17,446 nt of DNA from positions 1-17,446 of the forward strand of contig LVBR01000035.1 in assembly GCA_001604495.1 (NCBI GenBank), in the 5' to 3' direction. Shown here one piece after another: positions 8,522-16,420 of the stretch. The stretch's first letter is position 1, and every line of letters begins with the position of its first letter. The stretch is from Acholeplasmatales bacterium Tener_01. Lineage in GTDB: Bacteria > Bacillota_I > Bacilli_A > ML615J-28 > CAG-698. The notes under the pieces were generated by a model that saw nothing but the letters and a program-made list of their open reading frames with translations, was not told where the DNA came from and ran no database searches. A program made the translations under genes and the position numbers.

Positions 8522-9352
8522 TCAAGACTTAAATTTCTGACAATTTGGACAATAATATGTACCTCGTGTTGCTACTCTAATTTTACTGATATTTCCCCCA
8601 CAAACAGGGCATTTTTCTTTTGTATGAACAAGTAGTTCATTTTGGAATAATCCTGTTGCGTGTTGGGCACTTACAAAGCTACGAATTGTTGTGCCACCAA
8701 GCTTAATTGCCTTATTTAAGGTATCGATTGATGCCTTTATTATTCTTTCAAAGTCATTTAAGTTAAGGTTTTTGATATCTTCTTCAGGATGAAGCCTACT
8801 TATAAACAATACTTCATCAACATAAATGTTACCAAGGCCACATATTACACTTTGATCTAGAAGAGCTTTTTTAATTGGGCCACTTTTTCCTTTAAGTTTA
8901 TTCATTAAATAACTTGGGCTCATATCTTTACTAAATGGTTCTAGTCCTAATTTATTTAGGGGCTCTTCTTTTAATACCCAATCTACATCAGTTGTATTAA
9001 ATAGATACATTCTTCCAAACTTTCTAGTATCGTTATAGCGAAGAGTTTCACCATTCTCTAAATTAAAGATGATATGTTCGTGCTTTTCTTTTGGTTCACG
9101 AGCTTTAAGAAAGTATTTACCTTCCATTCTTAAGTGCGAAACGATAATATGGTTTTTAAGAATAAATATTAAATATTTGCCATAGCGACTAATATCAATA
9201 AACTGTTCGCCTTTTAGGCTTTCTTTAAATGTATCGATATCTACATTATCAATAATACGACCATAAAAGACATCAACACTTTCAATTTTCTTATTAAGTA
9301 CCAATTCTTTTAAGGTATTCTTAACGGTTTCTACTTCTGGTAGTTCTGGCAT
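8522..9352 (-). CDS. mutM: Formamidopyrimidine-DNA glycosylase (Fpg/MutM)
   Basis: This base-excision repair enzyme removes 8-oxoguanine and formamidopyrimidines and nicks the abasic site. The 276-residue length is normal. Pro2-Glu3 of MPELPEVETV is the catalytic N-terminus. Lys59 in RYGKYLIF matches the conserved lysine. NDTRKFG (107-113) is present, the H2TH region lies about 160-185 (LLDQSVICGLGNIYVDE), and the C-terminal zinc finger has Cys248, Cys251, Cys268 and Cys271 with Arg263 in ATRGTYYCPNCQ. The enzyme should be active. The start is fixed by the required N-terminal proline; SD GGAA lies about 8 nt upstream. Only 2 nt separate it from the nitroreductase-like gene before it. The stop is TGA. 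Confidence 0.97.
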   Translation of the reverse strand: MPELPEVETVKNTLKELVLNKKIESVDVFYGRIIDNVDIDTFKESLKGEQFIDISRYGKYLIFILKNHIIVSHLRMEGKYFLKAREPKEKHEHIIFNLENGETLRYNDTRKFGRMYLFNTTDVDWVLKEEPLNKLGLEPFSKDMSPSYLMNKLKGKSGPIKKALLDQSVICGLGNIYVDEVLFISRLHPEEDIKNLNLNDFERIIKASIDTLNKAIKLGGTTIRSFVSAQHATGLFQNELLVHTKEKCPVCGGNISKIRVATRGTYYCPNCQKFKS

Positions 9353-9354
9353 AA

Positions 9355-9870
9355 TTATTCCTTATCAAATGTATTGTAATATACTTTTTCCCTGTCGAAT
9401 CTATCAATAACTTTTAAAGCATCGCTATTTTTAGGATATCCATATGTAACAATAGCAAATGGCTCTAAGTCAGATGGGATATTAAATAGCTCGATTGCAT
9501 CACTCACTCTTTGTTCTCTTGGGTAAACTCCGCACCAACAAGACCCAATTCCAAGGTTGGTTGCTTCAATTAGGCTATTTTCAACGCAAGCTGATGCATC
9601 TTGTGGCGCCATAACTTGGGCAATTAAGTTCTCTTTTACCATTAAGAATAGTATTGCAAAGCTCGCATTCTTGGCAAAACGCATAGATTGGAATCTTTCA
9701 CTTATTTTTTCAAGTAATGCTTTGTCAGTAATTACTAAAAATCTTGTACCTTGTTGATTACAAGCAGAAGGAGCTTGCATCGCAGCTTTTAGTATTAACT
9801 CAATCTTATCATCTTCAACCTTTTTATCAAGGTATTCACGTACACTTCTACGAATGTTAATTATTTCCAT
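9355..9870 (-). CDS. Nitroreductase family protein (FMN-dependent oxidoreductase)
   Basis: The 171-residue product starts MEIINIRRSVREY, the FMN-phosphate-binding opening of the nitroreductase fold. It also carries APSACNQQ (about 34-41), a central ENSLIEATNLGIGSCWCGVYP segment that matches the family's GxGSCW flavin-binding loop, and a terminal FAIVTYGYPK. Members use NAD(P)H and FMN to reduce nitro compounds, quinones or flavins; the substrate here cannot be told. The ATG at 9870 shares its A with the polA stop in TAATG, and there is no clear SD, so translation probably depends on ribosomes finishing polA. A TTG at 9888 would extend it by 6 residues but is less likely. The position between polA and mutM is unusual for this cluster. 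Confidence 0.9.
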   Translation of the reverse strand: MEIINIRRSVREYLDKKVEDDKIELILKAAMQAPSACNQQGTRFLVITDKALLEKISERFQSMRFAKNASFAILFLMVKENLIAQVMAPQDASACVENSLIEATNLGIGSCWCGVYPREQRVSDAIELFNIPSDLEPFAIVTYGYPKNSDALKVIDRFDREKVYYNTFDKE

Positions 9871-12494
9871 TATTTTGCTAAAAACCAATTTTTGCCATAG
9901 CCAGTCTCCGCAACAAGCTTAACACTTTGGTTTATTACTCCTTCCATTGTTTCTTTTACTAGTTTTTCTAGTCTATCTAGTTCACTTATTTCAACATCAA
10001 ACAATAGTTCATCGTGAACTTGAGCAATCATCATTGACTTAAAGCCTTCTTTTTCCATCGCTTCATCAATTTTAACCATCGCATATTTAATAATATCCGC
10101 TGCACTTCCTTGAATAGGAGAGTTCATTGCCGTTCTTTCACCAAATTGACGAATGTTTTGGTTAGGATTTTGAAGTTCGGGGATATATCTACGTCTATTA
10201 AACATCGTTTGTGAGTATCCAAGTTCTTTAGCATCACTGATAAATTTATCCAAAGTTACTTTAGCTTCTTTGAATGTATCAAAGTATTTATTAATGTACA
10301 TGTTAGCTTCAAGTGGTGTAATACCAATTTGTTCGCTTAATCCCCAAGCACTCATACCATAAATAATACCAAAGTTAATGGCTTTAGCAGTTCTACGCAT
10401 ATCTTTAGTAACATCGTTTATGCCAACACCAAATAACTGGCTTGCAGTAGAGCTATGGAAATCTACTCCACTATTAAATTCATCTACCATTACTTTATCT
10501 TTTGATATATTTGCTAGTACTCTTAACTCAACTTGTGAATAGTCACTTGTAAGAATAACTCCATCCTTAAAACGTGATACAAAGGCTTCTCTAATTACTT
10601 GACCAGTCTCAGTTCTTATTGGCATATTTTGAATATTAGGTTCAACGCTAGAAAGTCTACCTGTTTGGGTTAAGGCTTGTTTATAAAGTGGGTGAATAAA
10701 ATCATTGCTATCCATTACTTCTTCTAGCCCTGTAATATAAGTTGATAATAACTTACTATAAGCACGATATTCTAAAACAAGTCGAGCAATCTCATAATCA
10801 CTACTTAACCATTCAAGCACTTCACCGCTTGTTGAATAGCCATTTTTATTCTTCTTACCATGAGGAAGATGTAGTTTTTCAAACAATATTTGGCCAAGTT
10901 GTTTAGGTGAATTGATATTAAATTCACATTCACTTATTTCAAAAATCTTGTTTTCAATCTCTTTGGCTTTTGCTTCAAAGCCTTTTCCAAGTTCAACTAG
11001 TTTATTTCTATCAATTAATAAACCATTTGTTTCCATCTTAGATAAGACTTTTGAAAGCTTAAGTTCCATATTAAACAACTCTCTACATTCGATATCATCA
11101 ATCTCTTTTTCAAGCATTTCGTGATATTCTTTAATAAATGTAGCTTTACTTAAAGCATAATTGATATATACATCTTTACTTGGAATAGCCATTTTGCTAT
11201 TAGCACCATAGATTGTATCGTAATATGGGATATTACTTTCAACAAAATAATGTGATACTTGCTTAAAATCATCGCTAGCATAATTTGGATTGATAATATA
11301 TGTAGCTAGTAACAAATCAAATACAACACCATCAAGCTTAATACCAATTCTATTAAGTACAAAATATAGCATCTTTACATCGAATGTATATTTTTTGTAT
11401 TCTTTTGATTCTAAATATTCTTTAATTAAACTATTTTCTTGTAATTCTTTTTCACTAAAGAAGAAGTTTTTATTATTAACTACTAAGCCAATTCCTAAAA
11501 ATTCGCCATTATAATAATTTGCTTTAAATACTTCACAAGAAATAAAGCCACTAGCAAAATCATCTTTAGAAAAAACAAAGTCTTGTTTGATATTAGTAAT
11601 ATCAATTTCTTTTTTAACTTCTATTTCTACTTTTTCTAGTCTTTTTAATAAAGATGTAAATTCATACTTTTGATAGAATTCACTTAAAGCAGTATAGTTA
11701 ATCTCATTCTTTTTGATATCTTCTTTATCATATGGAAGAGGTGCATCTTTTCTTAACGTAGCTAAATACTTACATTGTCTACTAACTTCTTCACCATTAA
11801 TGAATAATTCTTTAGTTTTACCACTTAATGAATCAATATTTTCATATATTCCTTCAAGTGATCCATATTCGTTAATTAATTTAACAGCTGTCTTTTCACC
11901 AATTCCTTTAATACCAGGTAAATTATCACTACTATCCCCAACAAGTCCTTTGTAATCAAGAATTTGAATAGGTGTAAAGCCCATCTTTTCTTTGAAATTA
12001 CTTACTGTGTATTGGTCTAGTTCATTGATTCCTTTTTTAGTTAGACAAACATTGACATTTTCACTAACTAATTGAAGTAAATCCTTATCACCACTTATGA
12101 CATCTATTTCACAATCACTGTCTTTTACTTTTTCACACATTGAGGCGATTAAATCATCAGCTTCAAAGTCAAATGTTTCGTAATGCTTAATAGGTAGAAT
12201 GTCTAAATACTCTTTGATGATAGGTATCTGCATCCTCAGTTCATCGGGAAGTGGTTTTCTACCACCTTTATATTCTTTATATTCTTGATGACGGAATGTT
12301 TTCTTGCCAGCATCAAATGCCACAAATATATAATCATATTCATCTTCTAAAATCTTAGTGAACATATTACAAAAGCCAAATAGGGCATTTGTATATACAC
12401 CACTTTTAGTTCTCATTAAGTTTCCAGTATAAGCTGTTGCATAATATGATCTAAACATCAAACTATTGCCATCAATCAATGCTATTTTTGTCAT
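9870..12494 (-). CDS. polA: DNA polymerase I
   Basis: This 874-residue polymerase fills repair gaps and replaces RNA primers. The 5'-3' exonuclease domain (1 to about 290) carries Asp8, Asp61, the EADD box (111-114), SGDKD (134-138) and GDSSDNLPG (186-194). The middle 3'-5' exonuclease-like domain (about 300-460) seems inactive: SCE replaces the DTE motif, and a Lys stands where the final YxxxD aspartate is expected. This is common in Gram-positive relatives. The polymerase domain has motif A DYSQVELRVL, motif B RRTAKAINFGIIYG and motif C VHDE near 826-829. The ATG at 12494 is preceded by SD AGGTG with 6 nt spacing; a GTG at 12503 lies within that SD. It is the first gene of the seven-gene run down to dnaI and ends in a TAATG overlap with the nitroreductase. 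Confidence 0.97.
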   Translation of the reverse strand: MTKIALIDGNSLMFRSYYATAYTGNLMRTKSGVYTNALFGFCNMFTKILEDEYDYIFVAFDAGKKTFRHQEYKEYKGGRKPLPDELRMQIPIIKEYLDILPIKHYETFDFEADDLIASMCEKVKDSDCEIDVISGDKDLLQLVSENVNVCLTKKGINELDQYTVSNFKEKMGFTPIQILDYKGLVGDSSDNLPGIKGIGEKTAVKLINEYGSLEGIYENIDSLSGKTKELFINGEEVSRQCKYLATLRKDAPLPYDKEDIKKNEINYTALSEFYQKYEFTSLLKRLEKVEIEVKKEIDITNIKQDFVFSKDDFASGFISCEVFKANYYNGEFLGIGLVVNNKNFFFSEKELQENSLIKEYLESKEYKKYTFDVKMLYFVLNRIGIKLDGVVFDLLLATYIINPNYASDDFKQVSHYFVESNIPYYDTIYGANSKMAIPSKDVYINYALSKATFIKEYHEMLEKEIDDIECRELFNMELKLSKVLSKMETNGLLIDRNKLVELGKGFEAKAKEIENKIFEISECEFNINSPKQLGQILFEKLHLPHGKKNKNGYSTSGEVLEWLSSDYEIARLVLEYRAYSKLLSTYITGLEEVMDSNDFIHPLYKQALTQTGRLSSVEPNIQNMPIRTETGQVIREAFVSRFKDGVILTSDYSQVELRVLANISKDKVMVDEFNSGVDFHSSTASQLFGVGINDVTKDMRRTAKAINFGIIYGMSAWGLSEQIGITPLEANMYINKYFDTFKEAKVTLDKFISDAKELGYSQTMFNRRRYIPELQNPNQNIRQFGERTAMNSPIQGSAADIIKYAMVKIDEAMEKEGFKSMMIAQVHDELLFDVEISELDRLEKLVKETMEGVINQSVKLVAETGYGKNWFLAK

Positions 12495-12500
12495 GTTATT

Positions 12501-12505
12501 CACCT
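12501..12505 (-). promoter_or_regulatory. Ribosome binding site deciding the polA start
   Basis: AGGTG on the minus strand lies 6 nt before the ATG at 12494. It argues against the GTG at 12503, which it overlaps. Confidence 0.6.
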
Positions 12506-12518
12506 GTTTTCTTATTTT

Positions 12519-12527
12519 ATTTTAACA
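12519..12527 (-). promoter_or_regulatory. Possible extended -10 promoter of polA
   Basis: The minus strand reads TGTTAAAAT, an extended -10 with hexamer TAAAAT at 12519-12524. No good -35 exists at 17 nt, since that position lies inside the upstream terminator stem. The leader would be under 20 nt. The call is weak but a promoter is needed here after the terminator. Confidence 0.35.
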
Positions 12528-12535
12528 TAAATAAT

Positions 12536-12569
12536 AATAAAAAGCACTATGAAATATAAACATAGTGCT
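12536..12569 (-). terminator. Rho-independent terminator of the feo operon
   Basis: A perfect 9-bp stem AGCACTATG/CATAGTGCT (12543-12551 with 12561-12569) has a 9-nt loop. On the minus strand it is followed by TTTTTATTATTATT. It begins 6 nt after the stop of the Feo-associated gene. On the plus strand it is followed by cgtttttt, so it could also stop antisense transcription. Confidence 0.88.
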
Positions 12570-12575
12570 CGTTTT

Positions 12576-12740
12576 TTATTCTTCTTTAATCTTTTTATAT
12601 ATTTCTTTAATTTCTTCTTGCTTTATACAATTCTTACAATCGCCACCGCATCCAGCACATCTATTAATTCCATGCTTTTTAATAGATATTATGGCTAAGA
12701 CTACTAAAACTGAGATGATACTAATAATTACTATATCCAT
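12576..12740 (-). CDS. FeoB-associated Cys-rich membrane protein
   Basis: This 54-residue protein has one N-terminal membrane helix (about 2-20, DIVIISIISVLVVLAIISI), then KKHGINR, a cysteine cluster CAGCGGDCKNC and a charged C-terminal helix. The arrangement matches the small FeoB-associated Cys-rich family encoded behind feoB in many Firmicutes. It is thought to assist ferrous iron uptake, perhaps by metal contact at the inner membrane face, but its biochemistry is not settled. The ATG at 12740 overlaps the feoB stop as TAATG, with SD GGAG 7 nt upstream inside feoB. The frame is open upstream to 12833, but that part lies within feoB and is rejected because the family begins at the membrane helix. 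Confidence 0.88.
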   Translation of the reverse strand: MDIVIISIISVLVVLAIISIKKHGINRCAGCGGDCKNCIKQEEIKEIYKKIKEE

Positions 12741-15091
12741 TATGCAGCTCCAAATAGTAGTCCAATTGAATAGACAATTAGTGACATTAGATAAGCAACA
12801 CCAAGTTGACCAAATCCAATTCCTAATGCCCATTTATGACCGAGTTCACGCCTAATTGATGAGATTGCGGCTACGCATGGAGTATAAAGCAAACTAAAGA
12901 TTAAGAATGATGCCACTTTAAGTGGTGTAAATACGGCCATAAGACCACCGATATCACCATAAAGAACTTCTAATGTAGCAACAACGCTCTCTTTAGCTAA
13001 GAATCCACTGACTAAAGATGTCACTGTTTGCCAATTACCAAATCCTAAAGGTTTAAATATAGGTGCAATTAAGCCAGCAACTTTGGCTAAAATACTATCT
13101 TGGGACTCAACCATGTGAAGTCCAAAATCAAATGATTGTAAGAACCAAACAACAATACTAGCAATAAAGATGATAGTAAATGCTCTTTGTAAGAAGTCTT
13201 TAGCTTTATCCCAAAGTAAATGTAATACATTTTTAATACCAGGCAAACGATAATTAGGTAGTTCCATTACAAATGGAACAGCTTCACCTTTAAATACTGA
13301 TGCTTTACTAAGTAGTGAAACAATAATTGCAAGGACTATTCCTAGCACATATAAGCCAACCATAACTAACCAACTAATTGATCTATCAAAGAATGTGTTA
13401 GCAAAGAAAGCATAAATTGGCATTTTCGCACTACAACTCATAAAAGGAGTCAAAAGAATTGTCATCTTTCTATCTCTTTCACTTGGTAAAGTTCTACAAG
13501 CCATAACGCTTGGTACACTACAACCGAATCCAATAAGCATTGGAACAATACTACGGCCTGATAAGCCCATCTTACGAAGAAGTTTATCCATAACGAAGGC
13601 AATACGCGCCATATATCCACTATCTTCAAGTAGTGATAAGAATAAGAATAAGACAACAATTATTGGAACGAAGCTTACAACACTACCAACACCACCAAAT
13701 ATACCTTTTATTACTAGCGATGTTAGGGCTTCGTTTACTTCCCATTTAGCGAATAAGTTACTAACTACTCCACCAAGTGAATCTATTCCAAGTTCAAGTA
13801 AATCCTGTAAGAACTTACCAATAACATTAAATGTTAAGAAAAATACTAGTCCCATTATAAGGATAAAGATTGGAATAGCAGTATATTTTCCTGTCAAAAC
13901 TTTATCAATCTTACGACTTCTTATGTGTTCTTTACTCTCTTTTGGTTTAACAACACATGCTCGACATAGTTTATTGATAAATGCAAAACGCATATCAGCG
14001 ATTGCGGCGGCTCTATCTAGTCCACGTTCTTCTTCCATTTGAACGATGATATGTTCAATCATCTCTTTTTCATTTTCAGATAGATTTAAGGCATTTAAAA
14101 CTAATTCATCACCTTCAACAATCTTACTTGCAGCAAACCTTAGTGGAATTTTTGCTTCCATTGCATGGTCTTCAATCAAGTGCATGATACCATGTAAGCA
14201 TCTATGAACACTTCCACCATGGTCATCTTTATCACAAAAGTCAGTTCTTCCTGGTCTTTCTTGATATTTCGCTACATGCACTGCGTGGTTAACAAGTTCA
14301 TTTACACCTTCATTTTTACTTGCAGAAATAGGAACAACGGGGATTCCTAACATCTCTTCCATTTTATTGATGTTAACTATTCCACCATTTCCTCTTACTT
14401 CATCCATCATATTTAAAGCTAAAACAATTGGAATATTTAGTTCCATTAACTGTAATGTTAAATATAAGTTTCTCTCAATATTTGATGCATCAACAATATT
14501 AATAATACCAGTAGGAGTATTCTCTAAGATGTATTTTCTTGATACTAATTCTTCACTACTGTAAGGTGATAAAGAGTAAATTCCCGGTAAATCTAATAAA
14601 TTAGTCTCAGGATAGCCTTTAATCTTACCACTCTTCTTATCAACTGTAACTCCTGGGAAGTTACCAACATGTTGATTGGAACCAGTTAGTTGATTAAATA
14701 ATGTTGTTTTACCACAGTTTTGGTTACCTGCAAGGGCAAATGTAAGAATTGTTCCTTTAGGTAGGGGATTCTCATCTTCTTTAACGTGATATTTACCACC
14801 TTCACCATAACCTGGATGGGGATCGTCATCTTCAATCGAATTAGAATTATCCACATTAATAACATCATCAATCAATTCGATTTCGATATTACTAGCATCA
14901 TCTAATCTTAATGATAACTCATATCCATGAATCATTAATTCCATTGGGTCACCCATTGGAGCATATTTCATCAAAGTAACTTCAGCTCCAGGGATAACAC
15001 CCATGTCTAAAAAGTGTTGACGAAGTGATCCTTCTCCACCAACCTTAACGATTCTACAACTTTTTCCTACTTTTAATTCTTTAAGTGTCAT
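12740..15091 (-). CDS. feoB: Ferrous iron transporter with FeoA and FeoB fused in one chain
   Basis: The 783-residue protein imports Fe(II) across the cytoplasmic membrane. Residues 1 to about 75 are a FeoA SH3-like domain (GSLRQHFLDMGVIPGAEVTL). Residues 76-112 form an acidic linker rich in Asp, Glu, Gly and His. The FeoB GTPase follows: G1 GNQNCGKT 122-129, G2 threonine in NFPGVTVD, G3 DLPG 167-170, G4 NMMD 227-230, G5 SAS 256-258. A helical insert with several His and Cys comes next, then the membrane region with hydrophobic helices, including the two Gate regions with GFGCSVPSVMACRT and PFMSCSAKMPIYAF. FeoA and FeoB are usually separate genes, so this is a natural fusion. The ATG at 15091 has SD GGTGA (15097-15101) with 5 nt spacing; TTG or GTG starts a few codons earlier are unlikely. 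It is first in a two-gene operon. Confidence 0.96.
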   Translation of the reverse strand: MTLKELKVGKSCRIVKVGGEGSLRQHFLDMGVIPGAEVTLMKYAPMGDPMELMIHGYELSLRLDDASNIEIELIDDVINVDNSNSIEDDDPHPGYGEGGKYHVKEDENPLPKGTILTFALAGNQNCGKTTLFNQLTGSNQHVGNFPGVTVDKKSGKIKGYPETNLLDLPGIYSLSPYSSEELVSRKYILENTPTGIINIVDASNIERNLYLTLQLMELNIPIVLALNMMDEVRGNGGIVNINKMEEMLGIPVVPISASKNEGVNELVNHAVHVAKYQERPGRTDFCDKDDHGGSVHRCLHGIMHLIEDHAMEAKIPLRFAASKIVEGDELVLNALNLSENEKEMIEHIIVQMEEERGLDRAAAIADMRFAFINKLCRACVVKPKESKEHIRSRKIDKVLTGKYTAIPIFILIMGLVFFLTFNVIGKFLQDLLELGIDSLGGVVSNLFAKWEVNEALTSLVIKGIFGGVGSVVSFVPIIVVLFLFLSLLEDSGYMARIAFVMDKLLRKMGLSGRSIVPMLIGFGCSVPSVMACRTLPSERDRKMTILLTPFMSCSAKMPIYAFFANTFFDRSISWLVMVGLYVLGIVLAIIVSLLSKASVFKGEAVPFVMELPNYRLPGIKNVLHLLWDKAKDFLQRAFTIIFIASIVVWFLQSFDFGLHMVESQDSILAKVAGLIAPIFKPLGFGNWQTVTSLVSGFLAKESVVATLEVLYGDIGGLMAVFTPLKVASFLIFSLLYTPCVAAISSIRRELGHKWALGIGFGQLGVAYLMSLIVYSIGLLFGAA

Positions 15092-15115
15092 AATAATCAC
15101 CAAATTTCCATAACT

Positions 15116-15144
15116 ATTATACTATTTCTTTTCTTATTTTTAAA
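15116..15144 (-). promoter_or_regulatory. Promoter of the feo operon
   Basis: On the minus strand TTTAAA (15139-15144) is followed after exactly 17 nt by a perfect TATAAT (15116-15121). The leader would be about 20 nt. No clear Fur or DtxR-type palindrome was found around it by eye. Confidence 0.7.
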
Positions 15145-15192
15145 GTGATTTAATTCGTAGCCTCAAATTCATCCTAAATTACTCTATTCAAT

Positions 15193-15221
15193 TTGACAAT
15201 TAACGTTATTTAATGTATAAT
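15193..15221 (+). promoter_or_regulatory. Consensus sigma-A promoter of the small lipoprotein gene
   Basis: TTGACA (15193-15198), a 17-nt spacer and TATAAT (15216-15221) form a perfect vegetative promoter. The transcript would start near 15228, about 35 nt before the ATG. It diverges from the feo promoter, with about 50 nt between the two -35 elements. Confidence 0.85.
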
Positions 15222-15262
15222 ATCGCTTGTTAAATAAATTATAATTATTGAAGGTATTAAAT

Positions 15263-15733
15263 ATGAAAAGATTTTTAATTATTTTTGTCTTACTTTTTAC
15301 AGCATTATGTTTTACAGGTTGTAGCTGCAACAACAAAAAGAAAGTTGCTGAAACATATGACTGCACATACTGGTTAGTTTCAAGAGGAACAACTGGACTA
15401 AACATCCTAAAGAATGATGATGGAACTGATGTATATTCATATTACCAATTATTATTCTACAATGACCAAACATTCCAACTTGTTTTCTTATTAAACGGAG
15501 CTGAAAAAGCTGAAGTTTATGCAGGTACATTTACTGAACAAGTTAATGATGGTGTCAAGACAAGATATCTTAAGTATTATAATAAACCAGATGAATTACA
15601 AAACTTATATGGAGATACTCCATATGTAGTTAATGGTAACACATTAGAAAGACACCAACATCAAGTTTCTGGTGCAAGTGATAGCTACACAGATACTGTT
15701 ATTTCTCAAACATTTGTAAAAAGTTCTAAATAA
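15263..15733 (+). CDS. Small secreted lipoprotein of unknown function
   Basis: This 156-residue protein is the only plus-strand gene here. Residues 1-20 are a lipoprotein signal: MKR, the hydrophobic run FLIIFVLLFTALCFT, then GC with Cys20 as the likely lipidated residue. The first residues of the mature part are CSCNNKKK. The rest is rich in short strands (YSYYQLLFYNDQTFQLVFLL, AEVYAGTFTEQ, RYLKYYN), which suggests a small beta-barrel or lipocalin-like fold. That is inference from pattern only, and I do not recognise a family. SD AAGGT lies 7 nt before the ATG at 15263; a TTG at 15248 is rejected. It has its own perfect promoter and its own terminator and is therefore a monocistronic unit, probably well expressed. 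Confidence 0.88.
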   Translation: MKRFLIIFVLLFTALCFTGCSCNNKKKVAETYDCTYWLVSRGTTGLNILKNDDGTDVYSYYQLLFYNDQTFQLVFLLNGAEKAEVYAGTFTEQVNDGVKTRYLKYYNKPDELQNLYGDTPYVVNGNTLERHQHQVSGASDSYTDTVISQTFVKSSK

Positions 15734-15741
15734 TAAATTAT

Positions 15742-15770
15742 CCCTAAGTTAAAACTTAGGGATTTTTTTT
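15742..15770 (+). terminator. Terminator of the small lipoprotein gene, shared with the converging gene
   Basis: Stem CCCTAAGT/ACTTAGGG (15742-15761, loop TAAA) is followed by eight T on the plus strand. On the minus strand it directly follows the ribU stop and is trailed by a looser AT stretch, so it may serve both converging genes. Confidence 0.88.
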
Positions 15771-16413
15771 AGTTATTCTCTTCTTGGCTTGTTAATTTAT
15801 CATCTAATTTATGGAAGATATTTGATACTCTCTTATAAACAAGTAAAGTTATAATCGATACGACAATCGAAATCATTAAATTAAATGGAATAACACAGCT
15901 TAGAATATAAATATTCATGTAGTTTTCAGTAGTCACTTCGCCAAAGTAATGAGCCCATGGAACTGCATTAATTATATCAACAAACATTTCATCAGTCATA
16001 TGATATACCCTCATATAGAATGGTACAGTTATGAACTTATTTGTTACAACACCCATAAGTACCCAAGCGATGGTACTTACGAAAAGTGAAAGTAGTCCAC
16101 CTTTTTTAGTCTTTAGAGTTCTATAAACTAAAGCACTTGTGAATACTACTACGCCACCAATCATTAAGTCAGCAAATTCACCAACATATTGTGATTGTGA
16201 AAACGGCATTACAATAAGTGTTCTAATTAAAACAATCAACACACCATAAAGTGGTCCCATTACAAACCCACCAATTAGTGCTGGAAGATTCGAAAATTGA
16301 ATCTTTAGAAATGATGGGAATGGTGGGATTGGGAATTTAAGGAAATATAGCACAATTGACAGTGCTGAAAATATACCAATTTTTGTAATTATTAATATTA
16401 ATCTTTTTTTCAT
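15769..16413 (-). CDS. ribU: ECF transporter substrate-binding component, probably RibU (riboflavin)
   Basis: This 214-residue integral membrane protein has about six hydrophobic helices and no ATPase domain, fitting the S component of an energy-coupling factor vitamin transporter. The N-terminal half contains FLKIQFSNLPALIGGFVMGPLYGV, close in form to the RibU pattern FLKxDFSDxPALIGxFxFGPxxGV. VGEFADLMIGG and the late CVIPFNLMISIVVSIITLLVYKRV also resemble RibU. It would bind riboflavin and work with a shared EcfA/A'/T module encoded elsewhere. No FMN riboswitch lies in the 7-nt gap upstream, and no good SD is seen before the ATG at 16413, so expression may depend on the preceding gene. Another vitamin-specific S component is possible, though RibU fits best. 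The stop lies in the T-run of the shared terminator. Confidence 0.78.
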   Translation of the reverse strand: MKKRLILIITKIGIFSALSIVLYFLKFPIPPFPSFLKIQFSNLPALIGGFVMGPLYGVLIVLIRTLIVMPFSQSQYVGEFADLMIGGVVVFTSALVYRTLKTKKGGLLSLFVSTIAWVLMGVVTNKFITVPFYMRVYHMTDEMFVDIINAVPWAHYFGEVTTENYMNIYILSCVIPFNLMISIVVSIITLLVYKRVSNIFHKLDDKLTSQEENN

Positions 16414-16420
16414 AATCTAA

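Noticed and set aside
6231..8524. Use of TGA as tryptophan (Mycoplasma-type code)
   Set aside because: Tryptophans are TGG at conserved positions, and TGA closes dnaB and mutM at the expected lengths.
8484..8525. Longer coaE with a TTG start at 8525
   Set aside because: It would add 14 residues before the P-loop, unlike the family, while the ATG at 8483 has a good SD.
12741..12833. Longer Feo-associated protein starting at 12833
   Set aside because: The extra 31 residues lie wholly within the feoB coding region, are Trp/Cys-rich out-of-frame sequence, and precede the normal start at the membrane helix.
12565..12855. Plus-strand open frame of 96 codons over the feo operon end
   Set aside because: It lies antisense to the clearly recognised Feo-associated gene and the feoB 3' end, starts within the terminator stem and has no SD.
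15092..15262. Fur or DtxR operator between the divergent feo and lipoprotein promoters
   Set aside because: I could not find a convincing palindrome of either type; the AT-rich sequence gives only short chance inverted repeats.
16414..16420. FMN riboswitch before ribU
   Set aside because: The gap is only 7 nt and the upstream sequence is coding; no RFN-like conserved segments were seen.
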